A DNA stretch of 10,806 nt from an uncultured Succinatimonas sp. (GTDB lineage Bacteria; Pseudomonadota; Gammaproteobacteria; Enterobacterales; Succinivibrionaceae): the NCBI GenBank assembly GCA_905201175.1, contig CAJKNC010000058.1, forward strand, positions 1 to 10,806, in the 5' to 3' direction. Position 1 is the first letter of the stretch. Every line of letters begins with the position of its first letter. Made by a program: the position numbers and the translations under genes. This document shows, piece after piece, positions 1 through 6,686 of the stretch. Under the pieces are notes generated by a model. It saw nothing but the letters and a program-made list of their open reading frames with translations. It ran no database searches and was not told the DNA's origin.

Positions 1-15
1 CAAAAATTTGAATTT

Positions 16-39
16 TTTTGTGCATATATTGTCACAAAA
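16..39. promoter_or_regulatory. Inverted repeat upstream of the transporter operon (possible operator)
   Basis: A perfect 7-bp inverted repeat, TTTTGTG (16-22) and CACAAAA (33-39), separated by 10 nt, lies just upstream of the ribosome binding site of the first operon gene. Its position would suit a repressor operator or a leader hairpin. It resembles a CRP half-site pair, but the TGTG/TCACA spacing is too long for canonical CRP. In such AT-rich DNA it may be chance. No convincing -35/-10 pair is visible in the first 62 bases, so the promoter may lie before the window. Confidence 0.25.
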
Positions 40-62
40 GGAATTTATTTTTGGAGCTGAAT

Positions 63-1161
63 ATGGGGATTGGTCAAGAGCTATCAGTTATAAACGTTTC
101 TAAATATTACGGAACATTTAAAGCGCTGGACGGAATAAGCCTTACCTGCCATGCAGGAGAATTTGTTTCTATTCTGGGCTCATCAGGCTCAGGAAAGACT
201 ACATTGCTGAAAGTAATTGCCGGATTTGAGCGCTGCTCTGACGGCAAAATCATCATTAACGGCAAGGATGTAGCCTCTGTTCCATGCTTTAAGCGCAATA
301 TCGGCATGTTATTTCAATAACTATGCCCTCTTTCCACATCTGACAGTAGCACAAAACATTGCATATCCATTAAAGCTGCGCAAATTAAAGCAAACTGAAA
401 TCAACAAAAAAGTAAGCGATATGATTGATCTTATCAAGCTTACCGGCTTAGCAGACAGATACCCTCGTCAGCTATCCGGAGGCCAGCAGCAGCGTGTCGC
501 CTTAGCTCGCGCCATCATATATAATCCGCCTCTTCTGCTTTTAGATGAGCCTTTAGGCGCTCTAGATAAAAACCTGCGGCATGATATGCAGTTTGAAATT
601 AAGCGCATCACTCACGAACTGGGTATGACTACTATTTCAGTTACCCACGATCAAGAGGAAGCTTTCTCCATGTCAGACAAGATCTGCATTGTTTCGGCAG
701 GAAAAATTCAGCAATTTGATACCCCTCAAAGGATTTATGAGCATCCTGCAAATCGCTTTGTAGCTGAGTTTATGGGCACAACCAATATCATTCCGCTTAC
801 AGAAGCTAATTACACCTATAACGGAGATAAAGCCACCATTACCGGTTTATCACCGCTTACGAATGGTCCCTGCTTGCTTAAAGCCGAGACTTCTTCAATA
901 AATGCAAATGAAAAAGAGCCTTATTTTGCCTTACGTCCTGAGGATATTCATCTTGCGGAAGATAATTTAAATTATGACAACACTTTTGAGGCTTCTCTTG
1001 TTGAAAGCATCTATCTAGGACAATACGTCAAAGCGAAGGCACAGGTACAAGATCTTTCTTTAAATATCACCTTAGATGTACGTGAATTTAGAAATCTTAA
1101 AGATCTTAAGCACGTCAAATTCTATTTTGATGCCAACCATACTGCATTGTTATATAGCTAG
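63..1161 (+). pseudogene. ABC transporter ATP-binding protein (PotA/spermidine-putrescine type), interrupted by a +1 frameshift
   Basis: This is the cytoplasmic ATPase that would energise the importer encoded just downstream. The start is ATG 63, preceded by GGAG at 53-56. The first 85 codons give a normal N-terminus with Walker A GSSGSGKTT (residues 39-47) and end at the Q-loop glutamine, followed by TAA at 318-320. Removing one base (T318) continues the reading as NYALFPHLT, exactly what the family has after that Q. The restored protein is 365 residues, near the usual size for PotA. The second part has signature LSGGQ (137-141), Walker B with LLLLDE (D161, E162), the H-loop in VTHD, and a C-terminal TOBE-like regulatory region. 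The stop overlaps the next gene's Shine-Dalgarno. As written the sequence gives no working ATPase: the first piece lacks the signature and Walker B, and the second lacks Walker A. A real mutation and a sequencing or assembly error are both possible. Confidence 0.88.
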
Positions 1162-1174
1162 GAGGACAATACTT

Positions 1175-2248
1175 ATGTCTGCAAAAAAAATAGTTCAAAC
1201 TTTTCTTGTAAGCTCACTTATTGCTGTTATGGCTGCAGCATGCAGTGACAGTAAAGACAATACTGCACAAAGTCAGGAAACTAAAAAAGATGCCGGACAG
1301 CTTGTATTTGTGGATTGGGGCGGTACAAATACCGATGCGCGCGTAAGTCAGAATATAAAGCCGTTTGAAGAGCAGACCGGCATTTCTGTAACTGTTGTAA
1401 CTCCTTCTGATTATGCCAAGCTTATTGCTATGGTAGAAAACGGAACTACCGAATGGGATGTTATGAACTGTGACGCTTACTGGGGCGTATATGCCGGTTC
1501 TAAAGGATATTTGGAAGATATTGACTACAGCATTGTTACTGAGAAGCTAGATAAAGCTGTAGAGCTGCAGCATGTAGTCGGTGCTGAGGTTTATGCTTCC
1601 GTAATCTCTTACAACAGCAATAAATACACCAGTGAGACCGCTCCTAAGAATTGGGCTGAATTTTTTGATACGACAAAATTCCCCGGCAAGAGAGCTATGT
1701 GGCAATATCCTGTAACTGTTCTTGAAGCTGCGCTGTTGGCCGACGGCGTACCTATGGATAAGCTTTATCCTCTTGATCTGGATAGAGCTTTTGCAAAGCT
1801 TGATACTATCAAAGATTCTATTGTTTGGTGGACTAAAGGCGCACAGCCCTCGCAGATGCTGGCAACAGGCGAAGCTGATTTGGCTCTAGCCTGGTCTGGA
1901 AGAATTCTAACTGCTCAAGATGAGGGTTCTCCTGTAGCACTTAACTATAACGAAGGCATGCGTATAGCTGCAGGCTGGGTTGTTCCTAAGGGAGCTCCTA
2001 ACAAAGAAAATGCTATGAAATTCATTAACTTTGTATCTAAAGCTTCTCAGCAAGCCGCATTTTCATCACAGATCCCTTATGGTTCTACAAACCCGGATGC
2101 CGTTAAGCTTCTAAGTGCTGAACAGGTTGACCGAATTGGACAAAATCCTGAGCAGATTAAGCATGAGTTCTATATAGATAATAACTATTGGGCTGAACAC
2201 TTAAGCGAAGTTACTGAACGTTTTAATGCCTGGCTTTTAAATCAATAA
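1175..2248 (+). CDS. ABC transporter periplasmic substrate-binding protein (PotD/PotF-like), probable lipoprotein
   Basis: This 357-residue extracytoplasmic binding protein captures the importer's ligand. I chose ATG 1175 because AGGAGG (1160-1165) stands 9 nt before it; the upstream extension overlaps the ATPase gene and would spoil the signal peptide. The N-terminus has MSAKK, a hydrophobic stretch, then AVMAAAC with Cys23, which reads as a lipobox with an unusual Ala at -3 or as an ordinary AxA cleavage site. A polar linker (SDSKDNTAQSQ) follows. The rest fits the type-II solute-binding fold of the PotD family: FVDWGG near the mature start, DLALAWSG in the hinge/second-lobe region, and VVPKGAPNKENAMKFINF near the C-terminus. 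Hand alignment to E. coli PotD keeps the AW tryptophan, but the tryptophan and aspartate of PotD's WMD motif are replaced by Ile and Ala. The ligand is therefore probably not a polyamine. Confidence 0.88.
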   Translation: MSAKKIVQTFLVSSLIAVMAAACSDSKDNTAQSQETKKDAGQLVFVDWGGTNTDARVSQNIKPFEEQTGISVTVVTPSDYAKLIAMVENGTTEWDVMNCDAYWGVYAGSKGYLEDIDYSIVTEKLDKAVELQHVVGAEVYASVISYNSNKYTSETAPKNWAEFFDTTKFPGKRAMWQYPVTVLEAALLADGVPMDKLYPLDLDRAFAKLDTIKDSIVWWTKGAQPSQMLATGEADLALAWSGRILTAQDEGSPVALNYNEGMRIAAGWVVPKGAPNKENAMKFINFVSKASQQAAFSSQIPYGSTNPDAVKLLSAEQVDRIGQNPEQIKHEFYIDNNYWAEHLSEVTERFNAWLLNQ

Positions 2249-2252
2249 ATAA

Positions 2253-2280
2253 TTAAAAGACGGCTTAGGCCGTCTTTTAA
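2253..2280 (+). terminator. Intra-operon hairpin with U-run (partial terminator / mRNA stabiliser)
   Basis: A perfect 12-bp inverted repeat, TTAAAAGACGGC / GCCGTCTTTTAA with a TTAG loop, starts 5 nt after the binding-protein stop. The GC-rich upper stem followed by UUUU is the shape of an intrinsic terminator. It sits inside an otherwise tightly spaced operon. It therefore probably lets only part of the transcription through to the permease genes, or protects the 3' end of the upstream mRNA, giving more binding protein than permease. The symmetric stem also reads as a hairpin on the other strand. Confidence 0.75.
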
Positions 2281-2293
2281 TAAGGAATTGTTT

Positions 2294-3148
2294 ATGTCTC
2301 TATCTGATACAAGCCTTAAATTTCAAGATAAAGCTAAATGGCTGTTATTGGCAATCCCGCTTTTATATGTACTAATGACTATGGGATATTCTCTTATAGA
2401 CATTATTCTTAAAAGCTTTAACGGCAAAGACGGTTTTACCTTTGACTTTTATATTAAAGCGCTATCTCAGCCTTTATATCTTTTAGTACTGCTAAGCACT
2501 ATCAAAATTGCCTTAATTGTAACAGTCATATGCCTAGTGCTTGCCTACCCTATGGCTTACCTAAGCGTAAATGCTAAAAGTAAAAAAGTTCAAAGCCTAA
2601 TTACAGCTGGCGTACTCATTCCCTATTGGGTCAGTATGTTAGTACGTATTTTTGCCTGGCAAATTATTTTACAAAATAACGGTATTGTAAATCAGGCATT
2701 AATATTTATAGGCTTTATTACTGAACCTGCAAAATTACTTTATACAGATCTTGCAGTAACAATTTCTCTTGTGCATATTCTGCTGCCTTTTATGTTTTTA
2801 AGCCTGCAAAACAATATGCGGCAGATAGATAAGAACCTTCTATTAGCCTCAAAAATTATGGGAGGATCAAAATTATATGGCTTTTTGCATGTATTTCTGC
2901 CCCTCTCCAAAGCAGGAATTGTTTCCGGCTCCATAATGGTATTTGTGCTTTCACTAGGCTTTTATATTGCTCCGGCTCTTTTAGGAGGACCTGATAACAT
3001 GATGCTTTCCAACCTCATCGAAATCAGTATGAATAACTTTAACTGGGGTTTAGCTTCTGCCTTATCAGTTGAGCTGCTAGCTTTAGTGTATTTGATCATC
3101 GCCATTGCTTTTAAATTTTCCGGCAATATCTTTATACGCAATATTTAG
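2294..3148 (+). CDS. ABC transporter permease (PotB-like)
   Basis: Inner-membrane permease of 284 residues, one half of the transmembrane channel of the importer. ATG 2294 is preferred over TTG 2288 because AAGGA (2282-2286) lies 7 nt upstream of it and would touch the TTG. The protein is strongly hydrophobic, with about six membrane segments; the first is around residues 15-38. The cytoplasmic coupling loop of the BPD_transp_1 (MetI-like) family is visible at about residues 183-205, with LLASKIMGGS followed by FLPLSKAGI, matching the EAA-x3-G-x9-I-x-LP pattern although the EAA itself is degenerate. The gene follows the hairpin at 2253-2280. Its stop overlaps the ribosome binding site of the second permease, so the two are probably translated together as a heterodimer. 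Confidence 0.88.
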   Translation: MSLSDTSLKFQDKAKWLLLAIPLLYVLMTMGYSLIDIILKSFNGKDGFTFDFYIKALSQPLYLLVLLSTIKIALIVTVICLVLAYPMAYLSVNAKSKKVQSLITAGVLIPYWVSMLVRIFAWQIILQNNGIVNQALIFIGFITEPAKLLYTDLAVTISLVHILLPFMFLSLQNNMRQIDKNLLLASKIMGGSKLYGFLHVFLPLSKAGIVSGSIMVFVLSLGFYIAPALLGGPDNMMLSNLIEISMNNFNWGLASALSVELLALVYLIIAIAFKFSGNIFIRNI

Positions 3149-3159
3149 GAGTAATTGCC

Positions 3160-3921
3160 ATGCTGTACTTTATAGTATTTTTACTGCTGTTTATCATCAT
3201 TGCTCCGGCTTTGGTGATAATTCCGCAGTCATTTACCGCTTTAAACTATTTCATATATCCAATCAAAAGCTTCTCTCTTAAGTGGTATGACAAATTTTTC
3301 GAAAATACTCAATGGATCAGCTCCCTAGAGCGCAGCGTTATTATTGCCATATGTGTAGCTGCTTTTGCCACTATCATAGGCACATTAGCTGCTTTGGCCG
3401 TCAACAAGCTGCAATTTAAAGGCAAAAATATATTTTTAAATTTAATGCTGATGCCAATGATTGTTCCCGTAGTGATTACCGGTGTGGCTCTTTATGCAAG
3501 CTTTGCAAAAATTGGTCTTAATAATACCAATGTAGGCTTAATACTAGCTCACAGCCTGCTTGCAATCCCTATGGTATTTCTTACCATGTCTGCAGCCTTA
3601 GCGCGCTTTGACGTCAATCTAGAGCTGGCTGCCATGTCTATGGGCTCATCGCCTATAGGCGCTTTCTTTAAAGTTACTTTGCCTGGAGTAAAGAACTCGG
3701 TTATAACTTCTGCTTTATTATCCTTTGTGACCTCTCTTGACGAAGTTGTCGTAACCATTTTCGTCTCCGGAGCAAATACCAAAACCTTGCCTATGATGAT
3801 GTGGGAAAATCTCAGAGCAACTATCGATCCAACTATCGCTGTTGCTGCTACATTCCTTATCATTCTTACTTTGGGCATGTATATAATCAAAGAAATTATT
3901 GAAGCAAAATCAAAAGATTAA
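3160..3921 (+). CDS. ABC transporter permease (PotC-like)
   Basis: Second inner-membrane permease, 253 residues, pairing with the preceding PotB-like protein. Start ATG 3160 has AGGAG (3147-3151) 8 nt upstream, overlapping the stop of the previous gene. The sequence begins with a very hydrophobic segment (residues 1-22) and has roughly six membrane spans. The EAA coupling loop is clear at about residues 155-186: LELAAMSMGSSP, then FFKVTLPGVKNS. The later DEVVVTIFVSG segment is typical of the PotC branch. Only 9 nt separate it from the deaminase gene, which places the enzymes in the same transcript as the importer. No truncation is seen; 253 residues is normal for this family. Confidence 0.88.
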   Translation: MLYFIVFLLLFIIIAPALVIIPQSFTALNYFIYPIKSFSLKWYDKFFENTQWISSLERSVIIAICVAAFATIIGTLAALAVNKLQFKGKNIFLNLMLMPMIVPVVITGVALYASFAKIGLNNTNVGLILAHSLLAIPMVFLTMSAALARFDVNLELAAMSMGSSPIGAFFKVTLPGVKNSVITSALLSFVTSLDEVVVTIFVSGANTKTLPMMMWENLRATIDPTIAVAATFLIILTLGMYIIKEIIEAKSKD

Positions 3922-3930
3922 GGATAAAAA

Positions 3931-5184
3931 ATGGATATTACTATTTATAAGAATGCCTGTTTTATAAACTCTCAGAAACTATGTGATTTTGCAGTAAAAG
4001 ACGGCAGATTTTTTAAGCTGAATGAAGATTTAACTCCTTTATACAAAGAAGCGAAAATTGTTGATCTCAAAGGCGCTTTGACATTAGAGCCGTTCGTTGA
4101 TGCTCATATACACTTAGACTATGTCTTCACAGCAAACTTGCCTGCTAAGCCTACAGCTTCAGGAACCTTATTTGAAGCTATTGATAACTGGTCAAGCTCC
4201 AAAGATAAGCTTTCAGCTCAGGATATTAAAGAACGCGCACTCAAGGCCGTAAAAATGCAAATAAGTCATGGCGTTCAATATGTACGAACCCATGTTGACG
4301 TTACAGATCCTAACCTGACAGCGCTTAAAGCTATGCTCGAGCTTAAGGAACAGGTAAAAGACTACATGGATATTCAAATTGTAGCCTTTCCTCAGGAAGG
4401 CTATTTTGCTTATCAGGGCGGTTTAGAGCTTGTCGAAGAAGCTTTGAAAATGGGCGCTGATGTTGTAGGCGGTATTCCTCATTTTGAATTTACACGTGAA
4501 GACGGCGTTAAATCAGTGAAGTCGGGCTTTGATTTGGCCATGAAATACAATAAGCTTTTAGATTTTCATTGTGATGAGACTGATGATGAGCAATCACGCT
4601 TTGTCGAAACCATAGCAGCCTTAACTTATTTCAATGGCATGCAGGGCAGAGCTGCAGCCTCGCATACCTGCGCGATGGGTTCATATAACAATGCCTACGC
4701 TTTTAAGATGATGAGCAAATTCCAAAAAGCTCAGCTTAACTTCATAGTCTGCCCTACAGAAAATTGTTATTTGCAGGGACGCTATGACTCTTATCCAAAG
4801 CGCAGAGGCTTATCTCGCGTCGATGAGCTTGTAAAAAATAATCTTAATGTCTCATTTGCCCAAGATTCTATTTCTGACCCTTGGTATCCGTTAGGAAACG
4901 GCAATTTAATGCATCAGCTTGATTTTGGCTTGCATCTTTCTCATATGATGGCTCCAGAACAGATCAGAGATTCATTAAAATTCATCACCTCAAATGGCGC
5001 TAAAACCTTATGCCTTGATGATTACGGCTTTAAAGAAGGAAATCCGGCTAATTTTGTTGTATTAGATGCTGACAATGTATTCGATGCTGTAAGAAATACT
5101 GCAAGCACCATTTTAAGCGTAAAAAATGGCAAGGTGATCATGGAAAAAGAAAGAGAAAAAATTATCAGCAGCTTTAATTTCTAA
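3931..5184 (+). CDS. CodA-type metal-dependent amidohydrolase (cytosine/creatinine deaminase-like)
   Basis: Cytoplasmic amidohydrolase-superfamily enzyme of 417 residues, collinear with E. coli cytosine deaminase CodA. The whole catalytic set is visible: metal ligands H59 and H61 in AHIHLD, substrate-binding Q155 in FPQEG, metal ligand H213 and catalytic E216 in HCDETDDEQSRFVET, H245 in SHTCAM, and catalytic D312. Family blocks such as YVRTHVDV, GGIPHFEFTRE and DPWYPLG are also present. CodA has FGHDDVFDPW where this protein has FAQDSISDPW. The histidine before the catalytic Asp is thus Gln, and the second Asp (Asp314 in E. coli, a specificity residue) is Ser313. Some bacterial cytosine deaminases also deaminate creatinine to N-methylhydantoin and ammonia. 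With a creatininase gene 11 nt downstream and an importer 9 nt upstream, creatinine or a related cyclic amidine is my preferred substrate; cytosine or another pyrimidine remains possible. Start ATG 3931 has AAGGA at 3920-3924. Confidence 0.88.
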   Translation: MDITIYKNACFINSQKLCDFAVKDGRFFKLNEDLTPLYKEAKIVDLKGALTLEPFVDAHIHLDYVFTANLPAKPTASGTLFEAIDNWSSSKDKLSAQDIKERALKAVKMQISHGVQYVRTHVDVTDPNLTALKAMLELKEQVKDYMDIQIVAFPQEGYFAYQGGLELVEEALKMGADVVGGIPHFEFTREDGVKSVKSGFDLAMKYNKLLDFHCDETDDEQSRFVETIAALTYFNGMQGRAAASHTCAMGSYNNAYAFKMMSKFQKAQLNFIVCPTENCYLQGRYDSYPKRRGLSRVDELVKNNLNVSFAQDSISDPWYPLGNGNLMHQLDFGLHLSHMMAPEQIRDSLKFITSNGAKTLCLDDYGFKEGNPANFVVLDADNVFDAVRNTASTILSVKNGKVIMEKEREKIISSFNF

Positions 5185-5195
5185 GGAATTACACT

Positions 5196-5942
5196 ATGAA
5201 AATCATGCATCATATGACAAAGAATGAGCTTGAGGAAAATGCTTCTTCTGTCATAATTCTCCCTGTAGGTTCTACTGAACAGCATGGTCCTCATTTACCC
5301 TTCGGAGTAGACAGCTATATAGCCACGGGGCTCGCTGAAATTTTAGCTTCAAAGACCGATGCTATCGTTGCTCCATGCTTAACCTACGGTTATAAATCCA
5401 AGCCTCTCTCAGGCGGCGGGCCTTTATTTAAGGGCACGATTGACCTAAACGGCAAAACTATGATTGACCTTGTCTGCGATATTCTCTGTGAGTTTGCCAA
5501 AGATGGCTTCAATAAAATTTTTATAAATAACGCTCACTTTGAAAATCAGGCTTTTATCGACGAGGCTATGGATCTGGCAACAGAAAAGTTTAAAGACTTA
5601 AAAGTAGTACAGTCTAATTGGTGGGACGTTCTTGATCAAAAAACCGTAGATGAAGTTTTTTCCGATATCAGCTTCCCTAGCTGGGCTTTAGAGCATGCCG
5701 CAATTACCGAAACTTCCCTTATGCTTTATCTGAAGCCGCAGTTAGTTCGTCAAGAGCTTATGCCTGCTGATGTTAAGGCAAAAGCTTTGCCGTATTCCGT
5801 TTATCCAGCACGTCCTAATTTAGTTCCTGAATGCGGCGTATTAGCAAAAGCTCAGGGGTCTACTGCTCAAAAAGGCAAGCTGATTGCTGATAAAGCTATT
5901 GACGGCTTCTTAAAAATATTCCAGGAAGAATTTGGAGTTTGA
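5196..5942 (+). CDS. Creatininase (creatinine amidohydrolase) family protein
   Basis: A 248-residue cytoplasmic metalloenzyme of the creatininase family. Creatininase reversibly opens the lactam ring of creatinine to creatine. By hand alignment with Pseudomonas creatininase, the dinuclear-metal residues are E28, H30 (in STEQHG), D39, H114 and E116 (in NAHFEN). The aromatic substrate residues W143 (NWWD) and W163, and the catalytic pair E166-H167 (ALEH), with E172, are also present. Two neighbouring positions differ: Phe115 for Tyr and Ala164 for Asp. The shared stretch TYGYKS-x3-SGGG and the two tryptophans point to a genuine creatininase rather than the broader family, which includes mycofactocin MftE and formamide hydrolases. 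Start ATG 5196 has AAGGA (5183-5187) upstream. No creatinase gene, which would take creatine to sarcosine and urea, is in the window. Confidence 0.87.
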   Translation: MKIMHHMTKNELEENASSVIILPVGSTEQHGPHLPFGVDSYIATGLAEILASKTDAIVAPCLTYGYKSKPLSGGGPLFKGTIDLNGKTMIDLVCDILCEFAKDGFNKIFINNAHFENQAFIDEAMDLATEKFKDLKVVQSNWWDVLDQKTVDEVFSDISFPSWALEHAAITETSLMLYLKPQLVRQELMPADVKAKALPYSVYPARPNLVPECGVLAKAQGSTAQKGKLIADKAIDGFLKIFQEEFGV

Positions 5943-5944
5943 GT

Positions 5945-6541
5945 ATGGATAATTATGTTATTACAATCTCGCGCCAATTCGGAAGCTTAGGCCGCTCCAT
6001 AGCTAAAAAGGTAGCCCATAAATTAAATATTGATTATTATGACCGCGATTTAATTGAAAAGGCTGCTGCGCTTTTAAATGAAGATTTAAAAACGATTTCT
6101 ACTATAGATGAGAGCATAAATCTTCCTTTTGCTAATGCTCTCTTCCCTCTAGGCATAGGAACAGGCGCTGTTCATAAGCGCTTATTCAAAATACAAGAAA
6201 GCCTGATACATGACTGCATCAGCAAAGGCAATTGTCTGATTGTAGGCCGCTGTGCTGATTATATCTTTAAGGATTATTCAAGACGCTTTAATGTCATGAT
6301 CTATGCCCCTTTCGAAGAGCGCCTAAAAAATTCAATCAACGATTTGCGCATTCCTGAATATGAGGTTGCCAATTATGTAAGAAAAATTGATAAAGCCCGC
6401 GACTCTTATCATAAATTCTTCACAGGCGAGCCCCTAGATACGCTTAAATACCGCGATTTGCTAATCGATTCTTCTGCTCTTTCGCAAGATGATCTTGCAG
6501 ATGTAATCATTGAAGCAGCCAGAAAAAAGCTTCATTTTTAA
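5945..6541 (+). CDS. Cytidylate kinase-like family P-loop protein
   Basis: A 198-residue soluble protein of the cytidylate-kinase-like family (Cytidylate_kin2 type). It opens with ITISRQFGSLGRSIA, the family's modified P-loop, in which the usual Walker lysine position is occupied by arginine (R17). YYDRDLIEKAA follows, and later CLIVGRCADYIF near residues 97-108. These are hallmarks of this group, whose members are mostly uncharacterised and are not proven CMP kinases. I chose ATG 5945 because GGAG (5934-5937) is 7 nt away; TTG 5939 is possible but too close. Only 2 nt separate it from the creatininase stop, so it is the last gene of the operon and probably translationally coupled. Its role is unknown: a nucleotide-metabolism link to the CodA-like enzyme, phosphorylation of a small molecule, or a regulatory job are all open. 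An intrinsic terminator follows. Confidence 0.82.
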   Translation: MDNYVITISRQFGSLGRSIAKKVAHKLNIDYYDRDLIEKAAALLNEDLKTISTIDESINLPFANALFPLGIGTGAVHKRLFKIQESLIHDCISKGNCLIVGRCADYIFKDYSRRFNVMIYAPFEERLKNSINDLRIPEYEVANYVRKIDKARDSYHKFFTGEPLDTLKYRDLLIDSSALSQDDLADVIIEAARKKLHF

Positions 6542-6545
6542 GCTC

Positions 6546-6587
6546 AAGGCAGCTTGAGTTCTCCTCTGCTTTAGCTGCCTTTCTTTA
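6546..6587 (+). terminator. Rho-independent terminator of the importer-enzyme operon
   Basis: A 9-bp stem, AAGGCAGCT (6546-6554) with AGCTGCCTT (6573-6581), has an 18-nt loop and is followed by TTCTTT. It begins 4 nt after the last stop codon of the operon. The left arm can also take part in a smaller hairpin (CTCAAG 6543-6548 with CTTGAG 6553-6558), so two structures compete. Confidence 0.65.
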
Positions 6588-6589
6588 AA

Positions 6590-6629
6590 AAATAAAAAAG
6601 CTTTAATCTTTATATAAGATTAAAGCTTT
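6590..6629. terminator. Strong bidirectional terminator between convergent genes
   Basis: A perfect 14-bp inverted repeat, AAAGCTTTAATCTT (6597-6610) with AAGATTAAAGCTTT (6616-6629), has a TATAT loop. On the minus strand the stem is followed by a long T-run (complement of the A-rich stretch 6587-6599), the clear sign of the htpG terminator, 57 nt after its stop. On the plus strand TTATTCTT follows, making it a back-up terminator for the operon. Confidence 0.8.
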
Positions 6630-6686
6630 ATTCTTATGGATTAGAGCTTATGCATATACGCACAAGCTTCTATAATCATTTCAGCA

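Noticed and set aside
8..30. Sigma-70 promoter TTGAAT ... TATATT
   Set aside because: The spacer is only 11 nt, far below the usual 16-18 nt.
19..36. CRP binding site upstream of the operon
   Set aside because: The TGTG and TCACA half-sites are two bases too far apart for the canonical spacing and one half is imperfect.
312..322. Programmed +1 frameshift at CAA-TAA-C, similar to prfB
   Set aside because: A +1 slip of the CAA-reading tRNA to AAT would not re-pair, and there is no Shine-Dalgarno-like stimulator just upstream as in prfB. A mutation or sequence error is simpler.
421..1161. Independent gene starting at ATG 421
   Set aside because: It is the in-frame remainder of the ATPase; the codons from 319 to 420 also match the family and there is no ribosome binding site before 421.
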